Assembly (NCBI GenBank): GCA_015709695.1
Contig: CP054183.1
Location: 1,724,992 to 1,788,991, forward strand
Direction: 5' to 3'
DNA from: Gammaproteobacteria bacterium
Lineage (GTDB): Bacteria > Pseudomonadota > Gammaproteobacteria > Steroidobacterales > GCA-2729495
DNA length: 64,000 nucleotides
The position numbers and the translations under genes are program-made. The notes under the pieces were generated by a model that worked only from the letters and a program-made list of their open reading frames with translations, was not told where the DNA came from and ran no database searches. Positions 15,561 to 22,372 of the stretch are shown in pieces; within the stretch, counting starts at the first letter, position 1; each line of letters opens with the position of its first letter.

Positions 15561-16385
15561 CTAGCCCCGCGCCGCCCAGCGGTTGCGGGTCTCCGCCATC
15601 TGCCGCGTGCCGATGCGCATCTCCAGGCGCCGGTTGAACTCCGCCTCACCCAGCACCCGCTGCGGCAGCACGTTCATCGGATCGGTGCGGTAGCCCAGAT
15701 CCCGCACGGTGTAGTCATGGGCCTGCTGCGCCGCGCGTTCCTGCTCCGGCACTGGCTCGGCATCGTCCAGCCAGCCGAACCAGCGATCGACGAAGCTGGT
15801 GAGGAATTTCTCGCAGGTACCGATGTTCGCGTCATCGAGTTCCGCATGCGAGCTGATCGCCACCGGCGACATCAGCGCCCGCAGGTAGGTACCGTGGCTG
15901 ACGAAGCGCGTCCATGCGGGGTCACTGCGGAACTGCAGGAAGCCGGCATTCGCGGGCTCGTAGTACTTCTCCAGGTACGCGAGGTTGGTACGCAGGTCCA
16001 CCCGCGGGATGTATTCGGCGTAGAAGTACAGCCTGGGGATGGTGCCGAAGATGACGCAGAGGTGCGGTACGCGATTTTGCTGGCTGAGGAACACGGTGGC
16101 ATTCATGTCGAGGATGCTGGCCTTGCGGTTGCCGATCCAGGAATACACCAGCCAGTCCACCTGCGGCCCGGTGTAGCCCCAGAAGCCGCCCTCCAGCTGC
16201 CGGTCCGCCGAGGTCCAGTAGTCCTCGCCGGCATTCTGCGCATGCCGCTCCACCGGGAAGCGCGCCTTGACGCGCTCGACGATCCGCGAGTGGATGCCCA
16301 GGCAACGCTCCCAGGCGCGCGACACGTCCACGGCGGGGTTCTCCGCCAGAAAATCCATGATGGTCCTGGTCTCCGCACTGCTCAT
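15561..16385 (-). CDS. Red chlorophyll catabolite reductase-like protein (bilin-reductase fold candidate)
   Basis: A 274-aa cytosolic protein without signal peptide, start MSSAETRTIMDFLAENP. Segments resemble my recollection of plant RCC reductase (PF06405): VDWLVYSWIG followed by ILDMNATVFLS, then LYFYAEYIPRVDLRTNLAYL with EKYY, and FVSHGTYLRALMSPVAI. The plant equivalents are an IDFVIGSWIH block, an RKDL...EYLKKYY block and a VSPSLFVRSAFSPTA block in the same order. Plant RCCR reduces a linear tetrapyrrole with ferredoxin. Bacterial members exist but are poorly studied. If correct, an open-chain tetrapyrrole-like substrate and a ferredoxin partner are plausible. Family assignment is from memory and should be tested. 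Confidence 0.55.
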   Translation of the reverse strand: MSSAETRTIMDFLAENPAVDVSRAWERCLGIHSRIVERVKARFPVERHAQNAGEDYWTSADRQLEGGFWGYTGPQVDWLVYSWIGNRKASILDMNATVFLSQQNRVPHLCVIFGTIPRLYFYAEYIPRVDLRTNLAYLEKYYEPANAGFLQFRSDPAWTRFVSHGTYLRALMSPVAISSHAELDDANIGTCEKFLTSFVDRWFGWLDDAEPVPEQERAAQQAHDYTVRDLGYRTDPMNVLPQRVLGEAEFNRRLEMRIGTRQMAETRNRWAARG

Positions 16386-16414
16386 TCTCGATGCCTCGCG
16401 ATCAGGTTTCGCCA

Positions 16415-17323
16415 CTAGTCCCGGAGGTCCGGCTCGATGAAGCACCAGCCGATCTGCGGTGCCTCCGCCTTGAGCCGCCGCTCCAGCTCGTTTATGCGCG
16501 CCACGGCGTCCTCGATGCCGAGGTCGCGGCGCATGGCGATTTTCGCCGCCAGCATCACCTTCGGGCCCATCTGAACCGTAATCGTGTTCAACACGCGGTC
16601 AATGGCGGGATCGGCGGCGATGATGCGCTCGATGACCTCGCGCAGCGCCGGTTCCGCCGAGCGGCCCACCAGCAGGCCGCGGATGCGCCGCGCGATGAAC
16701 ATCGAGACCGCCACCAGCACCACGCCGATGACGATCGAGCCCAGCGCATCGTAGAGTGGGTCGCCGGACAGCACGGTGAGCCCGAGGAAGGCAAAGGCGA
16801 CCACCAGGCCGACCAGGGCCGCGATGTCCTCGCCGAGGACCACCACCAGTTCCGCATTGCGCGTGTGCCGCAACCACTCCGACAGCGGCCTGTTGCCGCG
16901 CAGCCGGCCGATTTCGCGCAGGGCGCCGGCCAGGCTCAGCGCCTCGAGCACGATGGCGGCAGCGAGCACCGCCATGCCGACCCAGGGTGCGTTGAGCGGT
17001 TCCGGTGCCGTCAGCTTGTGGATGCCCTCGTAGATGGAGAACAGGCCGCCGACGCTGAACAGGAGCAGGGCGACGATGAAGCTCCAGAAATAGCTGAGCT
17101 TGCCGTAGCCGAGCGGGTGCTCGGCATCCGCCGGTCGCCGCGCCTGGCGCATGCCGATGAACAGCAGCACCTGGTTGCCGGCATCGGCATAGGAGTGGAT
17201 CGCCTCGGCGAGCATGCTGCCTGAGCCGGTGAACCAGGCGGCCCAGGTCTTGGCGATGGCGATGCCGAGGTTGGCGAGCAGCGCATAGAGGACGGCCCGC
17301 GCTGATGCGTCGTCGTGTGCCAT
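16415..17323 (-). CDS. Cation diffusion facilitator family transporter
   Basis: A 302-aa inner-membrane antiporter with six predicted helices. The metal-site pattern of CDF proteins is present in TM2 (EAIHSYADAGNQ, His and Asp) and TM5 (YDALGSIVIGVVL), plus HPLGYGKLSYFWSF after TM2. The C-terminal cytoplasmic ferredoxin-like domain starts near RRIRGLLVGRSAEP. CDF proteins export Zn, Fe, Co or Mn with proton exchange; the metal cannot be told. The gene stops 30 bp upstream of the RCCR-like start. Confidence 0.9.
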   Translation of the reverse strand: MAHDDASARAVLYALLANLGIAIAKTWAAWFTGSGSMLAEAIHSYADAGNQVLLFIGMRQARRPADAEHPLGYGKLSYFWSFIVALLLFSVGGLFSIYEGIHKLTAPEPLNAPWVGMAVLAAAIVLEALSLAGALREIGRLRGNRPLSEWLRHTRNAELVVVLGEDIAALVGLVVAFAFLGLTVLSGDPLYDALGSIVIGVVLVAVSMFIARRIRGLLVGRSAEPALREVIERIIAADPAIDRVLNTITVQMGPKVMLAAKIAMRRDLGIEDAVARINELERRLKAEAPQIGWCFIEPDLRD

Positions 17324-17456
17324 GAGTCCTGCACGCCCTCCCCCGGCCGGCGCCGCCGGATCATAGCACGCTGCCAATGCGGGACCGGATGCTGGCGCCT
17401 GCGGGCGGAGCTGCTAATGTGGCGCCACCGCATCCAAGCATCCTGGAGGAACGCTG

Positions 17457-17831
17457 ATGGGCCGAGATGCCGCGCCTGGGGAGACCATTGCAGAGCGGGT
17501 CGAGCGCCTCGGCATCGGCGCCATCCGTCACCACCTCTTTCTCTGCGCCGAGCAGTCGGAGCCGAAGTGCTGCAGCCGCGAGGCCGGTGTGGAGTCGTGG
17601 AAGTACCTGAAGAAGCGCCTGGTGGAACTGCGCCTCACCGGCGCCGGCGGCATCTACCGCAGCCGGGCGAACTGCCTGCAGGTCTGCATGCAGGGCCCGG
17701 TGGCCGTGGTCTATCCGGACGGCATCTGGTACCGGAACTGCACGCCCGAGGTGCTCGAGCGCATCATTCAGGAACACCTGATTGGCGGACGTGTCGTCGA
17801 AGAGTTCGTCATCGCCCGCAACCCGCGCTGA
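17457..17831 (+). CDS. Thioredoxin-like [2Fe-2S] ferredoxin
   Basis: A 124-aa protein of the thioredoxin-like ferredoxin family. Cysteines: Cys30 (HHLFLCAEQ), Cys38/39 (EPKCCS), Cys73 and Cys77 (ANCLQVCMQGP); the set C-x8-C ... C-x3-C matches cluster ligation in this family. The fold continues with PVAVVYPDGIWYRNCTPEVLERIIQEHL. Such proteins are small electron carriers related to NuoE. Monocistronic, divergent from the cation transporter, preceded by a GGAGGAACGCTG ribosome site. Confidence 0.88.
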   Translation: MGRDAAPGETIAERVERLGIGAIRHHLFLCAEQSEPKCCSREAGVESWKYLKKRLVELRLTGAGGIYRSRANCLQVCMQGPVAVVYPDGIWYRNCTPEVLERIIQEHLIGGRVVEEFVIARNPR

Positions 17832-17933
17832 AGCCCCGCGGGTTTCCCCCCGCTCCTGCCGCATTCACGCCTTGGCCGGTGCCGGCTGCAACGGCCAGCA
17901 TGGCCGCTCTTCCTTCATGAAAGGGGAACGGAC

Positions 17934-18146
17934 ATGGATCGACGGATATTCCTCGTGACCGTGCTGCTGGCCGCACCGGCATTCGCCGGCAGGCGCAGCG
18001 AGAACCGCGAGCAATGCGCGCGCATCGACCAGCGCCTCGGGGACATCGAAGCCGAACGGCGCGCCGGCTACACCGCGAAGCGGGGCCGCAAGCTGCAGGC
18101 GCAGCGGCAGAAGCTGGAGGAGCAGCGGCGGAAATCGTGCGGTTAG
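17934..18146 (+). CDS. Small secreted basic protein
   Basis: A 70-aa protein with signal peptide MDRRIFLVTVLLAAPAFAG, then a 50-residue charged helix (RIDQRLGDIEAERRAGYTAK, then RGRKLQAQRQKLEEQRRKSC) with one Cys before and one at the end, which could form a disulfide hairpin. A clear AAGGGGAA ribosome site lies at 17920-17927. The type resembles small periplasmic proteins of unknown role in Xanthomonadales. Follows the ferredoxin by about 100 bp. Confidence 0.65.
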   Translation: MDRRIFLVTVLLAAPAFAGRRSENREQCARIDQRLGDIEAERRAGYTAKRGRKLQAQRQKLEEQRRKSCG

Positions 18147-18613
18147 CTGGGCGGGCAAGCGGGGTGTTGGCCCGGCGTCCCGGAAAATCCTGCCAACGGT
18201 ACACCCCGACAGGAGACCGTGGCAGAACTGCTTCCCGGGACGCCGGACGCAAATCTTCGGGACTTGCCCAGGCGTGGAACCCGTCGGGCCACCCCTTGGA
18301 CGCTGCTTTCGCGGCTCCCGGGGCCTGGCATGAGCCAGGGTTCGGCTGACAGGCGGAGCAAGTATATACAAGAGGGGCGGAACGGGGCCGGCGATTCGGC
18401 AATCTGGCCAATCGCGCCGCTTATGTCAGGCCAGGGAATCCCAAGTCATTGATTCTTCACCGCTGGACTGCAGCTTTCCCGGCTGCGTTGGCGGCCCTGC
18501 CCGGCCCGTCGCGCGGGGCCTGCGCAGGGGCCTGGCGCATTCCCTTGCCAGTCAGTGACTTGCGATTTCATTCGCGAGCGGGCCTTTATGCACCCACGCC
18601 CCCGCCAGGCCCG
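18147..18613. other. 467-bp convergent intergenic region
   Basis: No convincing gene is seen. The left part holds a strong hairpin (18172-18246, listed separately). An AT-richer patch with GTATATAC sits at 18361-18368. The region separates the small secreted protein from the end of the ten-gene leftward operon. A GGACGCAAA string at 18246-18254 recalls a GEMM riboswitch, but the other riboswitch elements are missing. Confidence 0.5.
18172..18246. repeat. Long hairpin: 12-bp perfect inverted repeat with nested stem
   Basis: CCGGCGTCCCGG (18172-18183) is the exact reverse complement of CCGGGACGCCGG (18235-18246). Inside, TGCCAACGGT pairs with ACCGTGGCA with one bulge, so the 75-nt segment can fold as one interrupted rod. 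No T run follows on either side, which argues against a simple terminator. It could be a bidirectional transcript end, a processed RNA or a palindromic repeat unit. Confidence 0.6.
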
Positions 18614-19546
18614 TCAGGCCGGGAAGAAATCGATGGGCTTGGTGGTCGTGACCGTGGCCACGTCCTTGTCCGGGAAGCGGAACATCTTCACGCGCGCCAC
18701 CAGCTTCTGCATCAGCTCGTCATCCTTGAGCTCCGAGGACAGGACCTCGCAGGCGGATACGGCCCCGGACGGTTCGATGGTCAGGCGCAGCACCAGCTTG
18801 CCCTGGAGTGAGGGATCACGCCGCAGCGCACGGCTGTAAAGCGCGTAGATCGCGCCCTTGTTCTGGTCGAACACCATCTCGATTTCCTCGCGGCTGCGCG
18901 ACGCCTTGCCGTCGCTGCCGCGCGGGCTGGTATCGGCCGCCTCGGCGAGGCCGGCCAGGCGGCTGTCCACCCGGGTGGTGGCACGGCCGGCCAGTCCTGC
19001 GCCGCCGGTATCGCGGCTCAGCGCCGCGGTATTGATGCCGCCGCTGCCCTTGCCCGCCTTCGCGGTGATCAGCGAGCGCTCCACCTGCGGGGCTTCGCCC
19101 GCGGTGGCACCGAGTTGCCGGCGGGCGGCGAGCTTCGAGGTCACATCGGTGTCACGCAGCTCGGCCAGCTGGTCCTGCAGCGCCATGAGGCCCGAGCGCT
19201 GCGCCTTCCTGCGCGCCTCCTCGCGCCGGTCCACGGGCACGGGCCGCGGCGCTTCGGGCCGGGGTTCGACCTTCGCCACCTTGGGCTCGGGCTTCGGCTG
19301 CTCGATCACCGGCGGTGGCGGCGGGGGTGGTGGCCTGGGCTGCTCGACGATGAGCTTCACCACGCGCTCGGGAATCTCCGGCTGGCGCGGGCGCTCCCGC
19401 TCCATCACCGGCAGGAAGGGCATCAGCAACGCCACCACCACGTAGGCGATGAAGCCATTGCGCAGGATGCGCCGGAAGCGCCGTTCGGCCTCCTCGTCGG
19501 CGGTCCAGGGCAGATCGTAGATGCGGTACTGCACGTGCACGCTCAT
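18614..19546 (-). CDS. AgmX/PglI C-terminal domain protein, TonB-like energy transducer
   Basis: A 310-aa protein. A cytoplasmic N-terminus leads into one membrane helix (about 32-49, FIAYVVVALLMPFLPVM), a proline-rich periplasmic stretch (RPPPPPPPPVIEQPKPEPK), a charged spacer, and a C-terminal TonB-like fold (AIYALYSRALRRDPSLQGKL, VLRLTIEPSGAVSACEVLSS) as in AgmX/PglI of myxobacterial motility. It should couple the adjacent ExbB-ExbD motor to a periplasmic or outer-membrane partner. Last gene of the ten-gene operon. A longer frame into the ExbD gene was rejected. Confidence 0.82.
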   Translation of the reverse strand: MSVHVQYRIYDLPWTADEEAERRFRRILRNGFIAYVVVALLMPFLPVMERERPRQPEIPERVVKLIVEQPRPPPPPPPPVIEQPKPEPKVAKVEPRPEAPRPVPVDRREEARRKAQRSGLMALQDQLAELRDTDVTSKLAARRQLGATAGEAPQVERSLITAKAGKGSGGINTAALSRDTGGAGLAGRATTRVDSRLAGLAEAADTSPRGSDGKASRSREEIEMVFDQNKGAIYALYSRALRRDPSLQGKLVLRLTIEPSGAVSACEVLSSELKDDELMQKLVARVKMFRFPDKDVATVTTTKPIDFFPA

Positions 19547-19563
19547 GGCCGTCCCGATGCCTC

Positions 19564-20064
19564 TCAGGCCGCGGTGCGGGGCCGTGCCCGCTCGCGTTCC
19601 AGCACGGCCAGCGACACCTTGCCGAAGTCGGCGCTGGTGCAGGTGGCCATGACCTTCTTCAGCACGCTGTAGGGCACCGCGCGGTCGCCCATGATGGTGA
19701 CCTCGCGGGCGGCGGCGTGGCCGTCGCCCAGCACCCGCTCGCTCTGGCCGAGCAGCGCCGCCTTCAGCGGCTCGATGACCGTGCCCTCGCTGGCGGCCAC
19801 CTCGGCCACGCTGCCGACGCGCTGGCCGGCGACGTAGAGGCTGTCGCGGGTGACCATGACCACCACGGTCTCGCGCGGCTTGATGTCGGAGACCGACTGC
19901 GGGATGGAGATGTCCTGCGTGTTCGGCAGGATGTCCACGTCGGCGGTGTGCAGCAGCAGGAACACCACGAGTATGGTCATCATGTCGATGAACGGCACCA
20001 GCACCAGGTGCCCCTCGGTGGTGTGCCGGCGCTTGCGGTGCTGCTTGACGCGGGTCGGTGTCAT
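19564..20064 (-). CDS. ExbD/TolR-family motor protein (copy 2 in operon)
   Basis: A 166-aa protein with a short basic cytoplasmic tail, one membrane helix with the proton-carrying Asp27 in VPFIDMMTILVVFLLL, and a periplasmic domain with the YSVLKKVMATCTSADFGKVS helix typical of ExbD. Two different ExbD proteins in one operon is also the arrangement in Agl/Glt motor and TtpC-linked TonB systems. Start overlaps the previous ExbD by 4 nt. Confidence 0.9.
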   Translation of the reverse strand: MTPTRVKQHRKRRHTTEGHLVLVPFIDMMTILVVFLLLHTADVDILPNTQDISIPQSVSDIKPRETVVVMVTRDSLYVAGQRVGSVAEVAASEGTVIEPLKAALLGQSERVLGDGHAAAREVTIMGDRAVPYSVLKKVMATCTSADFGKVSLAVLERERARPRTAA

Positions 20065-20570
20065 GTCGGCGCATCCCCCACGGAGATGTTCGGGAACAGC
20101 TCGACGCGCGCCCAGCCCTGGCTGCCGGGCACCTCGTAGACCCGCACGGTGTCCATGACCTGCACCAGCACGTCGTAGGGAATGGCGGGCGCGAGCAGGA
20201 TGGTCACGTCCTGGTTGTCCGGAAAGCGCGCCTTGACCAGCTTCAGGTACTCGGCGAGGCCGCCGAGGTCGTAGCCGGCTGCCGCCTTCGGCAGGCTCTT
20301 CAGCACGCCGGTGGCCTGGTCGGAGACCTCGATGGCGCCGTCACGCACGATGACCTCCAGATGCAGGCCCTCGGGCAGCTCCGGCACGCTGGCGTTCGCC
20401 GCCGGCAGGTTCAGTTCCAGGATGCTGGTCCTGGAGAACACGGCGGTGAAGATCAGGAAGAACACCAGGATCACCATCATGTCGATCATGGGGACGATGT
20501 TGAGGTCCCCCGCCCCGCGTCGCCGCAGGTGGTGCCGGCGCACGCGCCTGACGTGCTTGGAGGCCTTCAT
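20061..20570 (-). CDS. ExbD/TolR-family motor protein (copy 1 in operon)
   Basis: A 169-aa protein with the helix IVPMIDMMVILVFFLIFTAV, essential Asp30, then a periplasmic domain with LEVIVRDGAIEVSDQ and VTILLAPAIPYDVLVQVMDTV. It diverges from the neighbouring ExbD, so the two probably form a heteromeric pair rather than a recent duplication. It follows ExbB with a 3-bp gap. Confidence 0.9.
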   Translation of the reverse strand: MKASKHVRRVRRHHLRRRGAGDLNIVPMIDMMVILVFFLIFTAVFSRTSILELNLPAANASVPELPEGLHLEVIVRDGAIEVSDQATGVLKSLPKAAAGYDLGGLAEYLKLVKARFPDNQDVTILLAPAIPYDVLVQVMDTVRVYEVPGSQGWARVELFPNISVGDAPT

Positions 20571-20573
20571 GGC

Positions 20574-21287
20574 TCAGGCCGTGCCGCGTGCCGGGAGCGG
20601 GTTGCGCGCCACGCCCGGTGTCGGTGCCGAGGCGGCCGGCGGCGGCGCCATGCCGGCGGTGCGCTCGGTGATGGTGTTGAGGAACTTCAGCGCACCGACC
20701 TCCAGGCTGTCGATCAGCGCCGTGGTCTTCGACTCCAGGAACATGTGGCTGAGCAGCAGGGTGATGGCGACCACCAGGCCGCCGGCGGTGTTGTTCATCG
20801 CCACCGAGATGCTCGCCGCCAGCAGGCTCGCCTTGTCGGCCGGGTTGGCCGTGGAGATGGCGCCGAAGGCCGAGATCAGGCCGATCACGGTGCCGAGCAG
20901 GCCCATGAGCATGCCGATGTTGGCCAGCGATGCGAGGTAGTGCGTGCGCTTGTCGAGCCGCGGGATGATCTCCAGCAGGCTCTCCTCCATGGCCTTCTCG
21001 ATGTCATCGCGGCGCGAGGTGGCGCGCGCCCGCGACAGGCCGTAGCACAGCACCGTGCCCAGCGCGGACCCGGACTTCTCGGCGACCTTCATCGCTTCCT
21101 GCAGGTTGCCCGCCTTGAGGCTGGGCGTGATTCTCTCCCAGGCCTGGCGGTTCTCCACGCTGGTCTTCGTCAGCACCACGAATCGCTCGATGGCGATCGC
21201 GACGCCGACGACGAACACCGCCGCCATCGGATAGAGGAAGAAGCCACCGTCGCGGAAGAACGCGACGACGAACGAGTAGATCTCCAT
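20574..21287 (-). CDS. ExbB/TolQ/MotA-family proton channel
   Basis: A 237-aa protein with three membrane helices: FFLYPMAAVFVVGVAIAIER near residues 15-35, GMLMGLLGTVIGLISAFGAI and GLVVAITLLLSHMF. The large cytoplasmic loop contains TSRRDDIEKAMEESLLEIIP. It supplies the proton path for the two ExbD proteins. The ATG at 21287 was chosen because AGGAGG lies 8 nt upstream; GTG at 21293 would be too close. A GSALGTV segment and a Pro/Ala-rich tail are typical. Confidence 0.92.
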   Translation of the reverse strand: MEIYSFVVAFFRDGGFFLYPMAAVFVVGVAIAIERFVVLTKTSVENRQAWERITPSLKAGNLQEAMKVAEKSGSALGTVLCYGLSRARATSRRDDIEKAMEESLLEIIPRLDKRTHYLASLANIGMLMGLLGTVIGLISAFGAISTANPADKASLLAASISVAMNNTAGGLVVAITLLLSHMFLESKTTALIDSLEVGALKFLNTITERTAGMAPPPAASAPTPGVARNPLPARGTA

Positions 21288-21356
21288 GTGCACAGCCTCC
21301 TGGTCGAAAACACACGCGGGCGCACCCGCAACCGCACAACCCTTCGATGGCGGGCG

Positions 21357-21740
21357 CTAGCGCCCCTGCTCCGCACCGGCACTTCCCGGGGCCGGCGCCG
21401 CATACAATTGATCGAAATAGCGCATCTGTCGGCGAAACACTTCACGGTCCACGGGTGCCAGCACCTCGTCCACCAGGCTGTTGAGGGGCCTGCCGGCCGG
21501 CTGCGCCAGCCCGGGCTCCTTCCACGGCACGATGTAGAGGACCTTGGGCAATTCCTGGTTGCCGCGGATCGAGCTGGCATCGAGCTCGAGCCGGTCCGGC
21601 CCCTTCGCGGACGCTGCGGCTGGCGGCTTGCCGGCCGTGGCGGGGGCCGGCGCATCGTCGGCGCGCGCCGCCAGGCTGGCGAATGCAGCCAGCGCGAACA
21701 CCGCGCAGCATGGGGCGATGCGGAGCCTGCGGCGGTTCAT
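21357..21740 (-). CDS. Small secreted protein of the ExbBD/TPR operon
   Basis: A 127-aa protein with a signal peptide ending near FASLAARADDAP. The mature part has LELDASSIRGNQELPKVLYI, then VPWKEPGLAQPAGRPLNSLV, and a C-terminal EVFRRQMRYFDQLYA helix. No known domain. The ELPKVLYIVPWK core recalls short periplasmic proteins found beside motor-linked TPR clusters. Start overlaps the TPR lipoprotein stop by 4 nt, so it belongs to the operon. Confidence 0.65.
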   Translation of the reverse strand: MNRRRLRIAPCCAVFALAAFASLAARADDAPAPATAGKPPAAASAKGPDRLELDASSIRGNQELPKVLYIVPWKEPGLAQPAGRPLNSLVDEVLAPVDREVFRRQMRYFDQLYAAPAPGSAGAEQGR

Positions 21741-22372
21741 GGCGGGGTCGCCTCCGCCTGCACCGCGCGCTGCACGCCCCGCGTGCGCCGCTGGAGGTCG
21801 GCAATCCACTTGTCGACATCGCCTGCGGCCGGATCGTCGGCCAGCAGCTGGCGGAAACGCAGGTATTGCTCCATCGCCAGCTCGGGGCGCTGCAGGTAGA
21901 GGTCGTAGAGCACGCCGAGGTTGAAGGCGGCATTGGCATAGCCGGCATCGGCCGCCAGCGCCTTGAGGTAGGACTGCTCGGCATCGGCGAAGCGCCCCTG
22001 CTGGCGCTGCAGGACGCCGAGCGCATTCCAGGCGGCAGCGCAGTCCGTGCAGGTCGTCACCGCACGCTCCAGCAGGGCGGTCGCCGGCCCGGGCTCGCCG
22101 CGCCGGCTGTGGAGCAGGGCGAGGTTGACCATCGGCCCGGAATAGTCGGGATACTCCAGCACCAGCGCCTGCAGCAGCGGCTGGGCCTGCGCATCGTCAC
22201 CCGCCGCGAGCACCGCCAGCGCCCCGGCGTAGCGTGACGCCGCCACGGGGTCGGCCTGTGCCGTCGTCGCCGGCTCCTCGCGCTGTGCCGGGCCGCTGCA
22301 GGCGCCGATGCCGGCCACCAGCAGCGCCAGCAGCCATCGCGGCAGGCGCGGTTCAGTCCAGTGCGGCGACAT
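21737..22372 (-). CDS. TPR-repeat lipoprotein
   Basis: A 211-aa protein with lipobox VAGIGACS near residue 26. At least three tetratricopeptide repeats follow: ALAVLAAGDDAQAQPLLQAL, AAAWNALGVLQRQQGRFADA, NAAFNLGVLYDLYLQRPELA. The N-terminus overlaps the preceding TPR gene by 20 nt, consistent with tight translational coupling. It resembles TPR partners of ExbB/ExbD systems and probably sits at the membrane as a scaffold. Confidence 0.8.
   Translation of the reverse strand: MSPHWTEPRLPRWLLALLVAGIGACSGPAQREEPATTAQADPVAASRYAGALAVLAAGDDAQAQPLLQALVLEYPDYSGPMVNLALLHSRRGEPGPATALLERAVTTCTDCAAAWNALGVLQRQQGRFADAEQSYLKALAADAGYANAAFNLGVLYDLYLQRPELAMEQYLRFRQLLADDPAAGDVDKWIADLQRRTRGVQRAVQAEATPP

Noticed and set aside
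18246-18254. GGACGCAAA string suggesting a second GEMM riboswitch
   Set aside because: GGGCAAACC, the GNRA-capped stem and the GCGGGGTT element are missing; no gene in the right position follows.
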